Source: Microbacterium sp. Root180 (GTDB lineage: Bacteria > Actinomycetota > Actinomycetes > Actinomycetales > Microbacteriaceae). Taken from it: DNA of 64,000 nt. This document shows positions 56,057 through 64,000 of the stretch, piece after piece. Where the stretch lies: positions 124,404-188,403 of the forward strand of contig NZ_LMHS01000001.1 of the NCBI RefSeq assembly GCF_001428485.1, in the 5' to 3' direction. The translations under genes and the position numbers were made by a program. Within the stretch, counting starts at the first letter, position 1; each line of letters begins with the position of its first letter. A model generated the notes under the pieces. It did no database searches and had not been told where the DNA came from. It saw only the letters and a list, made by a program, of their open reading frames with translations.

Positions 56057-58171
56057 GTGGCACAAGAAGTGCTCACCGACCTGACCAAGGTCCGCAACAT
56101 CGGCATCATGGCGCACATCGATGCCGGCAAGACGACGACGACCGAGCGCATCCTGTATTACACGGGCACCAATCACAAGATCGGTGAGACGCACGATGGC
56201 GCGTCGACCACCGACTGGATGGAGCAGGAGCAGGAGCGCGGCATCACGATCACGTCCGCTGCCGTCACGTGCTTCTGGGACAAGAACCAGATCAACATCA
56301 TCGACACCCCCGGTCACGTCGACTTCACGGTCGAGGTGGAGCGCTCGCTCCGCGTCCTCGACGGCGCCGTCGCCGTCTTCGACGGCAAGGAGGGCGTCGA
56401 GCCCCAGTCCGAGACCGTCTGGCGTCAGGCCGACAAGTACGACGTCCCGCGCATCTGCTTCGTCAACAAGATGGACAAGCTCGGCGCCGACTTCTACTTC
56501 ACGGTCGACACGATCGTCAACAAGCTGAAGGCCAAGCCGCTCGTCATCCAGCTGCCGATCGGTGTCGAGAACGACTTCATCGGCGTCGTCGACCTCGTGG
56601 AGATGCGCGCACTGGTGTGGGCCGGCGACGCCAAGGGTGATGTCACCATGGGCGCCAAGTACGAGATCCAGGAGATCCCGGCCGACATGGCCGACAAGGT
56701 CGCGGAGTACCGCGAGATCCTCCTCGAGACGGTCGCCGAGTCCGACGAGGAGCTTCTCGAGAAGCACTTCGGCGGTGAGCCGCTCACGGTCGCCGAGATC
56801 AAGGGCGCCATCCGCAAGATGACCGTCAACTCGGAGCTCTACCCGGTGCTCTGCGGCTCGGCGTTCAAGAACCGCGGCGTGCAGCCGATGCTCGACGCGG
56901 TCGTCGACTACCTCCCGTCGCCGCTCGACGTGCCGGCCATCGAGGCCCACGACCCGAAGAACGAAGAGACGATCATCGAGCGTCACGCCGACCGCGAGGA
57001 GCCTTTCACGGCGCTGGCGTTCAAGATCGTGACGCACCCGTTCTTCGGTCGCCTGACCTACATCCGCGTGTACTCGGGTCACCTGGACTCCGGCGCGCAG
57101 ATCGTCAACTCGACGAAGTCCAAGAAGGAGCGCATCGGGAAGATCTTCCAGATGTACGCCAACAAGGAGAACCCGGTCCCCTCGGTCACCGCGGGTCACA
57201 TCTACGCGGTCATCGGCCTCAAGGACACGACCACGGGCGACACGCTCTGCGATGCGCAGCACCAGGTCGTCCTCGAGTCGATGACGTTCCCCGAGCCGGT
57301 CATCGAGGTCGCGATCGAGCCCAAGACCAAGGCCGACCAGGAGAAGCTGGGTCTCGCGATCCAGAAGCTCGCGGAGGAGGACCCGACGTTCCGCGTCGAG
57401 CAGAACTCCGACACCGGCCAGACCGTCATCAAGGGAATGGGCGAGCTGCACCTCGACATCCTGGTCGACCGCATGAAGCGGGAGTTCAAGGTCGAGGCGA
57501 ACGTCGGCAAGCCCCAGGTCGCGTACCGCGAGACGATCAAGAAGTCGGTCGAGAAGCACGACTACACCCACAAGAAGCAGACCGGTGGCTCGGGTCAGTT
57601 CGCGAAGATCCAGTTCACGATCGAGCCCCTCGAGGTCACGGCCGACAAGACGTACGAGTTCGAGAACAAGGTCACCGGTGGCCGTATCCCGCGCGAGTAC
57701 ATCAGCCCGACCGATCAGGGGTTCCAGGACGCCATGAACGTCGGCGTGCTCGCCGGCTACCCCATGGTGGGCGTCAAGGCGATCCTTCTCGACGGCGCGT
57801 CGCATGACGTCGACTCGTCCGAGATGGCGTTCAAGATCGCCGGTTCGATGGGCTTCAAGGAGGCCGTCCGCCGCGCGAACCCGGTCATCCTCGAGCCGCT
57901 CATGTCCGTCGAGGTGCGTACGCCCGAGGAGTACATGGGCGACGTCATCGGCGACCTGAACTCGCGTCGCGGGCAGATCCAGTCCATGGAGGATGCTCAG
58001 GGCGTCAAGGTCGTGCGCGCGCTGGTTCCGCTGTCCGAGATGTTCGGCTACATCGGCGACCTGCGTTCGAAGACTTCGGGCCGTGCCGTCTACTCCATGG
58101 AGTTCGACAGCTACGCCGAGGTCCCGCGCAACGTCATGGACGAGATCGTCCAGAAGACCAAGGGCGAGTAG
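56057..58171 (+). CDS. fusA: Elongation factor G
   Basis: 704 residues from GTG 56057. G1 [20 protein letters not shown]3 [21 protein letters not shown] and G4 NKMDKLGAD are intact, followed by domains II-V ([15 protein letters not shown], then [17 protein letters not shown]). It drives ribosomal translocation with GTP. Normal length. The start at GTG was chosen because AAGGAAG lies just upstream and it gives the usual [17 protein letters not shown] start. Confidence 0.98.
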   Translation: MAQEVLTDLTKVRNIGIMAHIDAGKTTTTERILYYTGTNHKIGETHDGASTTDWMEQEQERGITITSAAVTCFWDKNQINIIDTPGHVDFTVEVERSLRVLDGAVAVFDGKEGVEPQSETVWRQADKYDVPRICFVNKMDKLGADFYFTVDTIVNKLKAKPLVIQLPIGVENDFIGVVDLVEMRALVWAGDAKGDVTMGAKYEIQEIPADMADKVAEYREILLETVAESDEELLEKHFGGEPLTVAEIKGAIRKMTVNSELYPVLCGSAFKNRGVQPMLDAVVDYLPSPLDVPAIEAHDPKNEETIIERHADREEPFTALAFKIVTHPFFGRLTYIRVYSGHLDSGAQIVNSTKSKKERIGKIFQMYANKENPVPSVTAGHIYAVIGLKDTTTGDTLCDAQHQVVLESMTFPEPVIEVAIEPKTKADQEKLGLAIQKLAEEDPTFRVEQNSDTGQTVIKGMGELHLDILVDRMKREFKVEANVGKPQVAYRETIKKSVEKHDYTHKKQTGGSGQFAKIQFTIEPLEVTADKTYEFENKVTGGRIPREYISPTDQGFQDAMNVGVLAGYPMVGVKAILLDGASHDVDSSEMAFKIAGSMGFKEAVRRANPVILEPLMSVEVRTPEEYMGDVIGDLNSRRGQIQSMEDAQGVKVVRALVPLSEMFGYIGDLRSKTSGRAVYSMEFDSYAEVPRNVMDEIVQKTKGE

Positions 58172-58177
58172 CCCTTT

Positions 58178-58207
58178 CCGGGGCCCCTCGGTGACGCGGG
58201 GCCCCGG
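58178..58207 (+). terminator. Hairpin between fusA and tuf
   Basis: CCGGGGCCCC (58178-58187) pairs with GGGGCCCCGG (58198-58207). It could be a partial terminator, reducing read-through from fusA. A second small palindrome (58237-58254, TCTCCAG/CTGGAGA) follows, leaving room for a separate tuf promoter. Confidence 0.55.
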
Positions 58208-58323
58208 CACAACTTCACACAGAATCACCAGAACCGTCTCCAGTAAGCTGGAGATATCCCCGTAGAGACTCGGTCGCAAACCAGCGCCCGGCGCTTCTAC
58301 ACGAACGTCCTGAGGAGGACCAA

Positions 58324-59517
58324 GTGGCTAAGGCCAAGTTCGAGCGCACCAAGCCGCACGTGAACATCGGAACGATCGGTCACGTCGACCACGGCAAGAC
58401 CACGCTCACCGCCGCGATCTCGAAGGTGCTCGCCGACAAGTACCCGTCGGCCACCAACGTGCAGCGCGACTTCGCGTCGATCGACTCCGCTCCCGAGGAG
58501 CGCCAGCGCGGCATCACGATCAACATCTCGCACGTCGAGTACGAGACGCCCAAGCGTCACTACGCTCACGTCGACGCCCCCGGTCACGCCGACTACATCA
58601 AGAACATGATCACCGGCGCGGCTCAGATGGACGGCGCGATCCTCGTGGTCGCCGCCACCGACGGCCCGATGGCTCAGACCCGCGAGCACGTCCTGCTCGC
58701 CAAGCAGGTCGGCGTGCCCTACCTGCTCGTCGCGCTGAACAAGAGCGACATGGTCGACGACGAGGAGATCCTGGAGCTCGTCGAGCTCGAGGTCCGCGAG
58801 CTGCTGTCGTCGCAGGACTTCGACGGTGACAACGCTCCGGTCGTCCGCGTCTCGGGCCTCAAGGCTCTCGAGGGCGACGCCGAGTGGGTCGAGAAGATCG
58901 TCGAGCTCATGGACGCCGTCGACGAGTCGATCCCCGACCCGGTGCGTGACAAGGACAAGCCGTTCCTCATGCCCATCGAGGACGTCTTCACCATCACCGG
59001 CCGTGGCACGGTCGTGACGGGTCGCGCCGAGCGCGGCACCCTCGCGATCAACTCCGAGGTCGAGATCGTGGGTCTGCGCCCGACGCAGAAGACGATCGTC
59101 ACCGGTATCGAGATGTTCCACAAGCAGCTCGACGAGGCATGGGCCGGCGAGAACTGTGGTCTGCTCCTGCGCGGCACCAAGCGTGACGATGTCGAGCGCG
59201 GCCAGGTCGTCGTGAAGCCCGGTTCGGTCACCCCGCACACCAACTTCGAGGGCACGGCGTACATCCTGTCCAAGGAGGAGGGCGGACGCCACAACCCGTT
59301 CTTCACGAACTACCGCCCGCAGTTCTACTTCCGCACCACCGACGTCACCGGCGTCATCTCGCTGCCCGAGGGCACCGAGATGGTCATGCCCGGCGACACC
59401 ACCGACATGACGGTCGAGCTGATCCAGCCGATCGCCATGGAGGAGGGCCTCGGCTACGCCATCCGTGAGGGTGGCCGCACCGTCGGCGCCGGCACGGTCA
59501 CGAAGATCATCAAGTGA
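58324..59517 (+). CDS. tuf: Elongation factor Tu
   Basis: A 397-residue EF-Tu with [14 protein letters not shown] (G1), [21 protein letters not shown] (G3), NKSDMVDD (G4), and domains II and III ending in [14 protein letters not shown]. It delivers aminoacyl-tRNA. GTG start at 58324 after GAGGAGG. It ends the str operon; a terminator lies at 59614-59643. Confidence 0.98.
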   Translation: MAKAKFERTKPHVNIGTIGHVDHGKTTLTAAISKVLADKYPSATNVQRDFASIDSAPEERQRGITINISHVEYETPKRHYAHVDAPGHADYIKNMITGAAQMDGAILVVAATDGPMAQTREHVLLAKQVGVPYLLVALNKSDMVDDEEILELVELEVRELLSSQDFDGDNAPVVRVSGLKALEGDAEWVEKIVELMDAVDESIPDPVRDKDKPFLMPIEDVFTITGRGTVVTGRAERGTLAINSEVEIVGLRPTQKTIVTGIEMFHKQLDEAWAGENCGLLLRGTKRDDVERGQVVVKPGSVTPHTNFEGTAYILSKEEGGRHNPFFTNYRPQFYFRTTDVTGVISLPEGTEMVMPGDTTDMTVELIQPIAMEEGLGYAIREGGRTVGAGTVTKIIK

Positions 59518-59568
59518 GCCGGGCCGGGTCGATTTCGCGCAGCGAAGTTGACGCGGCAGCAGCTCAGA

Positions 59569-59595
59569 TCGAGTAGGCGCGAAGCGCCGTATCGA
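59569..59595. repeat. REP-like imperfect palindrome after tuf
   Basis: TCGAGTAGGCGC (59569-59580), loop GAA, GCGCCGTATCGA (59584-59595). The arms pair at 9 of 12 positions. Similar in style to the element at 5618. Confidence 0.55.
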
Positions 59596-59613
59596 GATCT
59601 CAGCGTCACCGAC

Positions 59614-59643
59614 AAGGGGTCGGGCCTTCGGGCCCGGCCCCTT
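59614..59643 (+). terminator. tuf terminator
   Basis: A 13-bp stem (59614-59626 with 59631-59643, one T:G pair) closed by a stable C(TTCG)G tetraloop. Confidence 0.8.
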
Positions 59644-59734
59644 CGTCGTCGGCTCGGCGGTCGGAGTGTTGACGGCGGTCGCCGATCCCCGTTGAATGGC
59701 GGGGTACGCCCACGGGGGGCGCGAAGGAGAAGCG

Positions 59735-59950
59735 ATGGGTATCGACGACCTGGTCAATCAGGGCAAGGACTTCCTCGAGCAGAACAAGGACAAGATCGAC
59801 GACGCGATCAAGTCCGAACAGGCGGAGGGCGTCAGCGATGACGTTCTCGACGCCGCGGCCGACTTCGTCAAGAAGGTGGCGCCCGACGGCATCGACCAGC
59901 ACGTCGACGGCGTGCGCGACACGATCGACAAGTCGATCGGCCACGAGTAG
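59735..59950 (+). CDS. Small Rv0909/MT0933-like protein (annotated elsewhere as antitoxin)
   Basis: A 71-residue acidic helical protein (MGIDDLVNQGKDFLEQNKDK) resembling the MT0933 antitoxin family. GAAGGAG precedes the ATG 59735. No toxin gene is next to it, so a toxin-antitoxin role is unsupported here. It lies alone between the tuf terminator and its own terminator at 59972. Confidence 0.75.
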   Translation: MGIDDLVNQGKDFLEQNKDKIDDAIKSEQAEGVSDDVLDAAADFVKKVAPDGIDQHVDGVRDTIDKSIGHE

Positions 59951-59971
59951 TCCGCTGGTTCACGACGTCTG

Positions 59972-59999
59972 AGCGGCCCGGGTCTCCACCCGGGCCGCT
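59972..59999 (+). terminator. Terminator of the small Rv0909-like gene
   Basis: AGCGGCCCGGGT (59972-59983), loop CTCC, perfect 12-bp partner (59988-59999), followed by TTTGT. Confidence 0.85.
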
Positions 60000-60056
60000 T
60001 TGTCGTCGGTCTCCTGAGAAGGAGCCGAGGATACCCACCGCGCGACACGCCCGAGT

Positions 60057-60085
60057 TTGCGACACGCCCGGGCGACACGTAGACT
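60057..60085 (+). promoter_or_regulatory. S10 operon promoter
   Basis: TTGCGA (60057-60062) and TAGACT (60080-60085), 17-bp spacer. The -35 lies within a short direct repeat GCGACACGCCCG (60042 and 60059). Confidence 0.7.
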
Positions 60086-60426
60086 AGTGAGGTTCCACAT
60101 TCCGGCGCGTCCTTCGGCGCGCTCAGGATCACTGCCAGGGCAGTGCATAGGCGGCGCGAAAGCGCAGGGTCCTAGGCCGCGGGCAGCAAAGAACCACCAC
60201 ATCTCAAACCCCCTCCATCACGAGAGTGTTCCTCTCGCGTGCGAGCAGGGAGCGGGATGCCGGGGAGCGGCGCTTCGGCGCGGCATCCGGATTGACATCA
60301 GAACAGCGGTGCAGCAACGCACTGCAAGAGCAGTGCAGAAGTGCCATGGCGCATGAGCGCCACCGTGCGTCCAATGCCTCCGGGAAGCCCGGAACGGTAA
60401 GACGCGAGAAAGAGAGTGAGCAGACA
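60086..60426 (+). other. S10 operon leader
   Basis: About 340 nt between promoter and rpsJ without a credible gene. It contains several small stem-loops, for example GGATGCCG..CGGCATCC near 60257-60290, and repeats of GTGCAG near 60308-60345. A long structured leader fits translational or attenuation control of ribosomal genes; the actual mechanism is not known from sequence. Confidence 0.5.
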
Positions 60427-60735
60427 ATGGCGGGACAGAAGATCCGCATTCGCCTGAAGTCGTACGATCACGCCGGGCTCGACAGCTCCGCGCGCAAGAT
60501 CGTCGACACCGTGACCCGTGCCGGCGCCACCGTGGTGGGCCCTGTGCCCCTTCCGACCGAGAAGAACGTCGTGTGCGTCATCCGGTCGCCCCACAAGTAC
60601 AAGGACAGCCGCGAGCACTTCGAGATGCGCACCCACAAGCGTCTGATCGACATCATCGACCCGACGCCCAAGGCCGTCGACTCGCTGATGCGTCTCGACC
60701 TGCCGGCTGACGTCAACATCGAGATCAAGCTCTGA
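60427..60735 (+). CDS. rpsJ: Ribosomal protein S10
   Basis: 102 residues, [20 protein letters not shown], with [17 protein letters not shown]. Normal length. First gene of the S10 operon; also NusE in transcription antitermination. Confidence 0.98.
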   Translation: MAGQKIRIRLKSYDHAGLDSSARKIVDTVTRAGATVVGPVPLPTEKNVVCVIRSPHKYKDSREHFEMRTHKRLIDIIDPTPKAVDSLMRLDLPADVNIEIKL

Positions 60736-60743
60736 GGTTCGAC

Positions 60744-61403
60744 GTGGCTGACATCAACAACAAGATTTCCAAGGGACTGCTCGGCACCAAGCTCGGCATG
60801 ACCCAGGTGTGGGACGAGAACGGCAAGCTCGTTCCCGTCACCGTCATCGAGGTCGCGCCGAACGTGGTCACCCAGGTTCGCACCCCCGAGAAGGACGGCT
60901 ACAAGGCCGTTCAGATCGCCTACGGCCAGATCGACCCCCGCAAGGTGAACAAGCCGCAGACGGCCCACTTCGAGGCCGCCGGCGTGACGCCGCGTCGTCA
61001 CCTCACCGAGGTCCGCACCGCGGATGCTGCTGACTACGCACTCGGTCAGGAGCTCACGGTGGACGGCACCTTCGAAGCCGGCCAGCTCGTCGACGTCGTC
61101 GGCACGAGCAAGGGCAAGGGCTTCGCGGGCGTCATGAAGCGCCACAACTTCAAGGGCGTCTCCGCTTCGCACGGTTCCCACCGCAACCACCGCAAGCCCG
61201 GTTCGATCGGCGCCTCGTCGACCCCGAGCCGCGTTTTCAAGGGCATGCGCATGGCCGGCCGTATGGGTGGCGAGCGCGTGACCGTCCTCAACCTCAAGGT
61301 GCACGCCGTCGACGCCGAGAAGGGTCTGCTGCTCGTCAAGGGCGCCGTCCCCGGTGCGCGCGGCCGCATCGTCTACGTCCGCAACGCAGTGAAGGGTGCC
61401 TGA
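60744..61403 (+). CDS. rplC: Ribosomal protein L3
   Basis: 219 residues from GTG 60744, 8 bp after rps[14 protein letters not shown] and the central [19 protein letters not shown] loop that reaches the peptidyl-transferase region are present. Confidence 0.97.
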   Translation: MADINNKISKGLLGTKLGMTQVWDENGKLVPVTVIEVAPNVVTQVRTPEKDGYKAVQIAYGQIDPRKVNKPQTAHFEAAGVTPRRHLTEVRTADAADYALGQELTVDGTFEAGQLVDVVGTSKGKGFAGVMKRHNFKGVSASHGSHRNHRKPGSIGASSTPSRVFKGMRMAGRMGGERVTVLNLKVHAVDAEKGLLLVKGAVPGARGRIVYVRNAVKGA

Positions 61404-61407
61404 ACAC

Positions 61408-62070
61408 ATGGCTGACTCGACTCTCGCGCTCGACGTCGTGAAGGCAGACGGCAAGAAGGCCGGCTCGGTTGAGCTGCCCGCCGCTCTGTTCGACGTCAAG
61501 ACGAACATCCCGCTCATCCACCAGGTCGTCGTGGCGCAGCGCGCCGCGGCTCGCCAGGGCACCCACTCGACCAAGCGTCGCGGTGAGGTCTCGGGCGCCG
61601 GCCGCAAGCCCTTCAAGCAGAAGGGCACCGGTAACGCCCGCCAGGGCTCGATCCGCGCGCCGCACATGACCGGTGGTGGCATCGTCCACGGCCCGAAGCC
61701 GCGCAACTACGAGCAGCGCACGCCCAAGAAGATGATCGCCGCCGCCCTGCTGGGCGCGCTCAGCGATCGTGCTCGCGGCGACCGCCTGCACATCGTCGAC
61801 TCGTTCGGCATCGAGGGCGCTCCGTCGACGAAGGCCGCCGCTGCGGTCCTCGCGACGCTCGCTCCGACCAAGAACGTGCTGGTCGTCATCACGCGTGACG
61901 ACGAGCTCAGCATCCTGAGCGTCCGCAACCTCGCGTACGTCCACGTGCTGTACTCCGACCAGCTCAACGCATACGACGTGCTCGTCTCGGACGACATCGT
62001 CTTCACCAAGGCCGCCTACGACGCGTTCGTCGCGTCGAAGGCCGGCTCCACCGAGGAGGTCTCGGCATGA
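61408..62070 (+). CDS. rplD: Ribosomal protein L4
   Basis: 220 residues from ATG 61408, 4 bp after rplC. The exit-tunnel loop [21 protein letters not shown] is typical. An in-frame GTG at 61396 is inside rplC and was not used. ATGA overlap with rplW. Confidence 0.97.
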   Translation: MADSTLALDVVKADGKKAGSVELPAALFDVKTNIPLIHQVVVAQRAAARQGTHSTKRRGEVSGAGRKPFKQKGTGNARQGSIRAPHMTGGGIVHGPKPRNYEQRTPKKMIAAALLGALSDRARGDRLHIVDSFGIEGAPSTKAAAAVLATLAPTKNVLVVITRDDELSILSVRNLAYVHVLYSDQLNAYDVLVSDDIVFTKAAYDAFVASKAGSTEEVSA

Positions 62071-62366
62071 CCGCCGTGAACAAGGACCCGCGCGACATCA
62101 TCCTGAAGCCGGTCGTCTCCGAGAAGAGCTACGGGCTCATCGACGAGGGCAAGTACACGTTCCTGGTGGACCCGCGTGCCACGAAGACCGAGATCAAGCT
62201 CGCGATCGAGAAGATCTTCGGCGTCAAGGTGGCCGCGGTCAACACGATCAACCGCGTCGGCAAGGCCCGCCGCACCCGCTTCGGCACGGGAAAGCGCAAG
62301 GACACCAAGCGCGCCATCGTGACCCTGAAGTCGGGCACCATCGACATCTTCACGGCAGTCGGCTGA
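62067..62366 (+). CDS. rplW: Ribosomal protein L23
   Basis: 99 residues, [21 protein letters not shown]; docking site for trigger factor and SRP at the tunnel exit. Overlaps rplD by 4 bp. Confidence 0.97.
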   Translation: MTAVNKDPRDIILKPVVSEKSYGLIDEGKYTFLVDPRATKTEIKLAIEKIFGVKVAAVNTINRVGKARRTRFGTGKRKDTKRAIVTLKSGTIDIFTAVG

Positions 62367-62390
62367 CGGTCGGGATAGAGGACTAGAGAT

Positions 62391-63230
62391 ATGGCTATTC
62401 GCAAGTACAAGCCCACGACCCCGGGTCGCCGCGGCTCGTCGGTGGCCGACTTCGCCGAGATCACCCGATCGACGCCGGAGAAGTCGCTCCTCCGCCCGCT
62501 CGCCAAGACCGGTGGACGCAACAACCAGGGCCGCATCACCACTCGCCACATCGGCGGTGGCCACAAGCGCCAGTACCGCGTCATCGACTTCCGTCGCAAT
62601 GACAAGGACGGCGTCAACGCCAAGGTCGCTCACATCGAGTACGACCCCAACCGCACGGCGCGCATCGCGCTCCTGCACTACTTCGACGGTGAGAAGCGCT
62701 ACATCCTCGCCCCGAACAAGCTGCAGCAGGGCGACATCGTCGAGTCGGGTGCCTCGGCCGACATCAAGCCGGGCAACAACCTGCCGCTGAAGAACATCCC
62801 CACCGGTACCGTGATCCACGCGATCGAGCTCCGCCCCGGCGGCGGCGCGAAGATCGCCCGCTCGGCCGGAGTGTCGGTTCGCCTCGTGGCGAAGGACGGC
62901 CCTTACGCCCAGCTGCGTCTGCCCTCGGGCGAGATCCGCAACGTGGACGCGCGCTGCCGCGCGACGATCGGCGAGGTCGGCAATGCCGAGCAGTCGAACA
63001 TCAACTGGGGCAAGGCCGGCCGCAAGCGCTGGCTGGGTGTCCGCCCGACCGTCCGTGGTGTCGCGATGAACCCCGTCGACCACCCGCACGGTGGTGGTGA
63101 GGGCAAGACCTCCGGTGGTCGTCACCCTGTTTCGCCGTGGGGCAAGGCCGAAGGCCGCACCCGCCACGCGAACAAGGAAAGCGACAAGTACATCGTTCGC
63201 CGTCGCAACGCCGGCAAGAAGCGCAAGTAG
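62391..63230 (+). CDS. rplB: Ribosomal protein L2
   Basis: 279 residues. [19 protein letters not shown] and the conserved [20 protein letters not shown] near the C-terminus, which contacts the peptidyl-transferase centre. 24 bp after rplW. Confidence 0.98.
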   Translation: MAIRKYKPTTPGRRGSSVADFAEITRSTPEKSLLRPLAKTGGRNNQGRITTRHIGGGHKRQYRVIDFRRNDKDGVNAKVAHIEYDPNRTARIALLHYFDGEKRYILAPNKLQQGDIVESGASADIKPGNNLPLKNIPTGTVIHAIELRPGGGAKIARSAGVSVRLVAKDGPYAQLRLPSGEIRNVDARCRATIGEVGNAEQSNINWGKAGRKRWLGVRPTVRGVAMNPVDHPHGGGEGKTSGGRHPVSPWGKAEGRTRHANKESDKYIVRRRNAGKKRK

Positions 63231-63242
63231 GAGTAGAGGAAG

Positions 63243-63524
63243 ATGCCACGCAGTCTCAAGAAGGGCCCCTTCGTCGACGAGCACCTGCTTCGCAAGGTCG
63301 TCGTACAGAACGAAGCCGGCACTAAGAACGTCATCAAGACCTGGTCGCGCCGCTCGATGATCGTCCCCGCAATGCTCGGGCACACGATCGCCGTGCACGA
63401 CGGACGCAAGCACATCCCTGTGTTCGTGTCCGAGACCATGGTCGGCCACAAGCTGGGCGAATTCGCGCCCACCCGCACCTTCCGCGGCCACGTGAAGGAC
63501 GACAAGAAGGGCCGTCGCCGCTGA
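63243..63524 (+). CDS. rpsS: Ribosomal protein S19
   Basis: 93 residues, [15 protein letters not shown], ending [16 protein letters not shown] motif ([16 protein letters not shown]). GGAAG precedes the ATG. Confidence 0.97.
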   Translation: MPRSLKKGPFVDEHLLRKVVVQNEAGTKNVIKTWSRRSMIVPAMLGHTIAVHDGRKHIPVFVSETMVGHKLGEFAPTRTFRGHVKDDKKGRRR

Positions 63525-63547
63525 GCGGCGACGTAGAGGAGAGAGAA

Positions 63548-63946
63548 ATGGTGGAGTCCATCGCACGTGTGCGACACATCCGCGTGACCCCTCAGAAGGC
63601 TCGTCGTGTCGTCGCCCTCATCAAGGGCAAGCAGGCTGAGGAGGCCCTGGCCATCCTCAAGTTCGCGCCGCAGGGTGCGAGCGAGCCGATCTACAAGCTC
63701 GTCGCCTCGGCGATCGCGAACGCTCGCGTGAAGGCCGACAAGGATGGCGAGTACCTGGACGAGCAGGACCTGTACGTGGCCAACGCGTACGTCGACGAGG
63801 GCACGACGCTCAAGCGTTTCCAGCCCCGCGCCCAGGGTCGCGCGTTCCAGATCAAGAAGCGCACGAGCCACATCACGGTCGTGCTCTCTACGCCCGAGGT
63901 CGCTGAGGCGGCACCGGCTGCCAAGACGAAGAAGGCGAGCAAGTAA
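63548..63946 (+). CDS. rplV: Ribosomal protein L22
   Basis: 132 residues, [24 protein letters not shown]-terminal Ala/Lys extension as in other actinobacteria. Overlaps rpsC by one base (TAATG). Confidence 0.97.
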
Positions 63947-64000
63947 TGGGCCAGAAGGTCAACCCGTACGGCTTCCGCCTCGGCATCACCACGGACCATG
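63946..64000 (+). CDS. rpsC: Ribosomal protein S3, start only (cut by window edge)
   Basis: [18 protein letters not shown] is the canonical S3 N-terminus. The rest lies outside the window. Confidence 0.95.

Noticed and set aside
59735..59950. A toxin-antitoxin pair
   Set aside because: No second small gene accompanies the Rv0909-like protein; the flanks are terminators and leaders.

Overview
The window is high-GC actinobacterial DNA, most likely from Microbacterium or a close member of the Microbacteriaceae. The evidence is very GC-rich third codon positions, long chains of genes with ATGA/GTGA overlaps, several apparently leaderless genes with a TANNNT box 6-7 nt before the start codon, actinobacterial forms of rpoB/rpoC, the str and S10 operons, and a PxpB-PxpC fusion. 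No rRNA, tRNA, insertion sequence, prophage or CRISPR array was seen.

Layout. Positions 1-3560 (minus strand) hold a reductive pyrimidine/hydantoin catabolic operon: nitrilase-type carbamoyl-amidohydrolase, dihydropyrimidinase, an F420-type luciferase-like oxidoreductase and the start of an ABC permease. It has a recognisable promoter and a palindromic operator candidate. Positions 3800-8766 hold a DesK/NarL two-component pair, a hemerythrin and a MacB-like ABC exporter. Positions 8890-14723 hold single-gene units (SRPBCC, ComB-like, SprT-like, TPR, methyltransferase-fold) and the 5-oxoprolinase genes pxpA and pxpBC. Positions 14740-20010 (minus) encode a 1756-residue in-frame tandem of two DUF4062-ATPase-TPR (STAND-like) proteins, transcribed divergently from rpoB. 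rpoB and rpoC occupy 20286-27697 and end at a strong terminator.

Positions 27820-30714 carry four small proteins of unknown function. Positions 30850-54808 then form one 24-kb polycistronic type VII secretion-like locus: Ser/Thr kinase, giant Ig-like/Fn3 surface protein, MoxR ATPase, DUF58 protein, a transglutaminase-like membrane protein without its catalytic Cys and His, two further FHA proteins, a tail-anchored protein with six 17-residue TEIS repeats, an FHA-containing three-ATPase EccC/EssC motor, a WXG100 gene broken by an internal deletion, an intact WXG protein, a putative LXG-like substrate and four accessory proteins. EccB, EccD, EccE, mycosin and a PP2C phosphatase are not present here. 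The kinase, three FHA domains and the repeat array suggest a phospho-regulated secretion machine.

Positions 55139-59517 are the str operon (rpsL, rpsG, fusA, tuf). A small Rv0909-like protein follows. Positions 60427-64000 are the first part of the S10 operon (rpsJ to the start of rpsC). The secretion-like locus therefore lies between rpoBC and the str operon, two blocks that usually sit close together.
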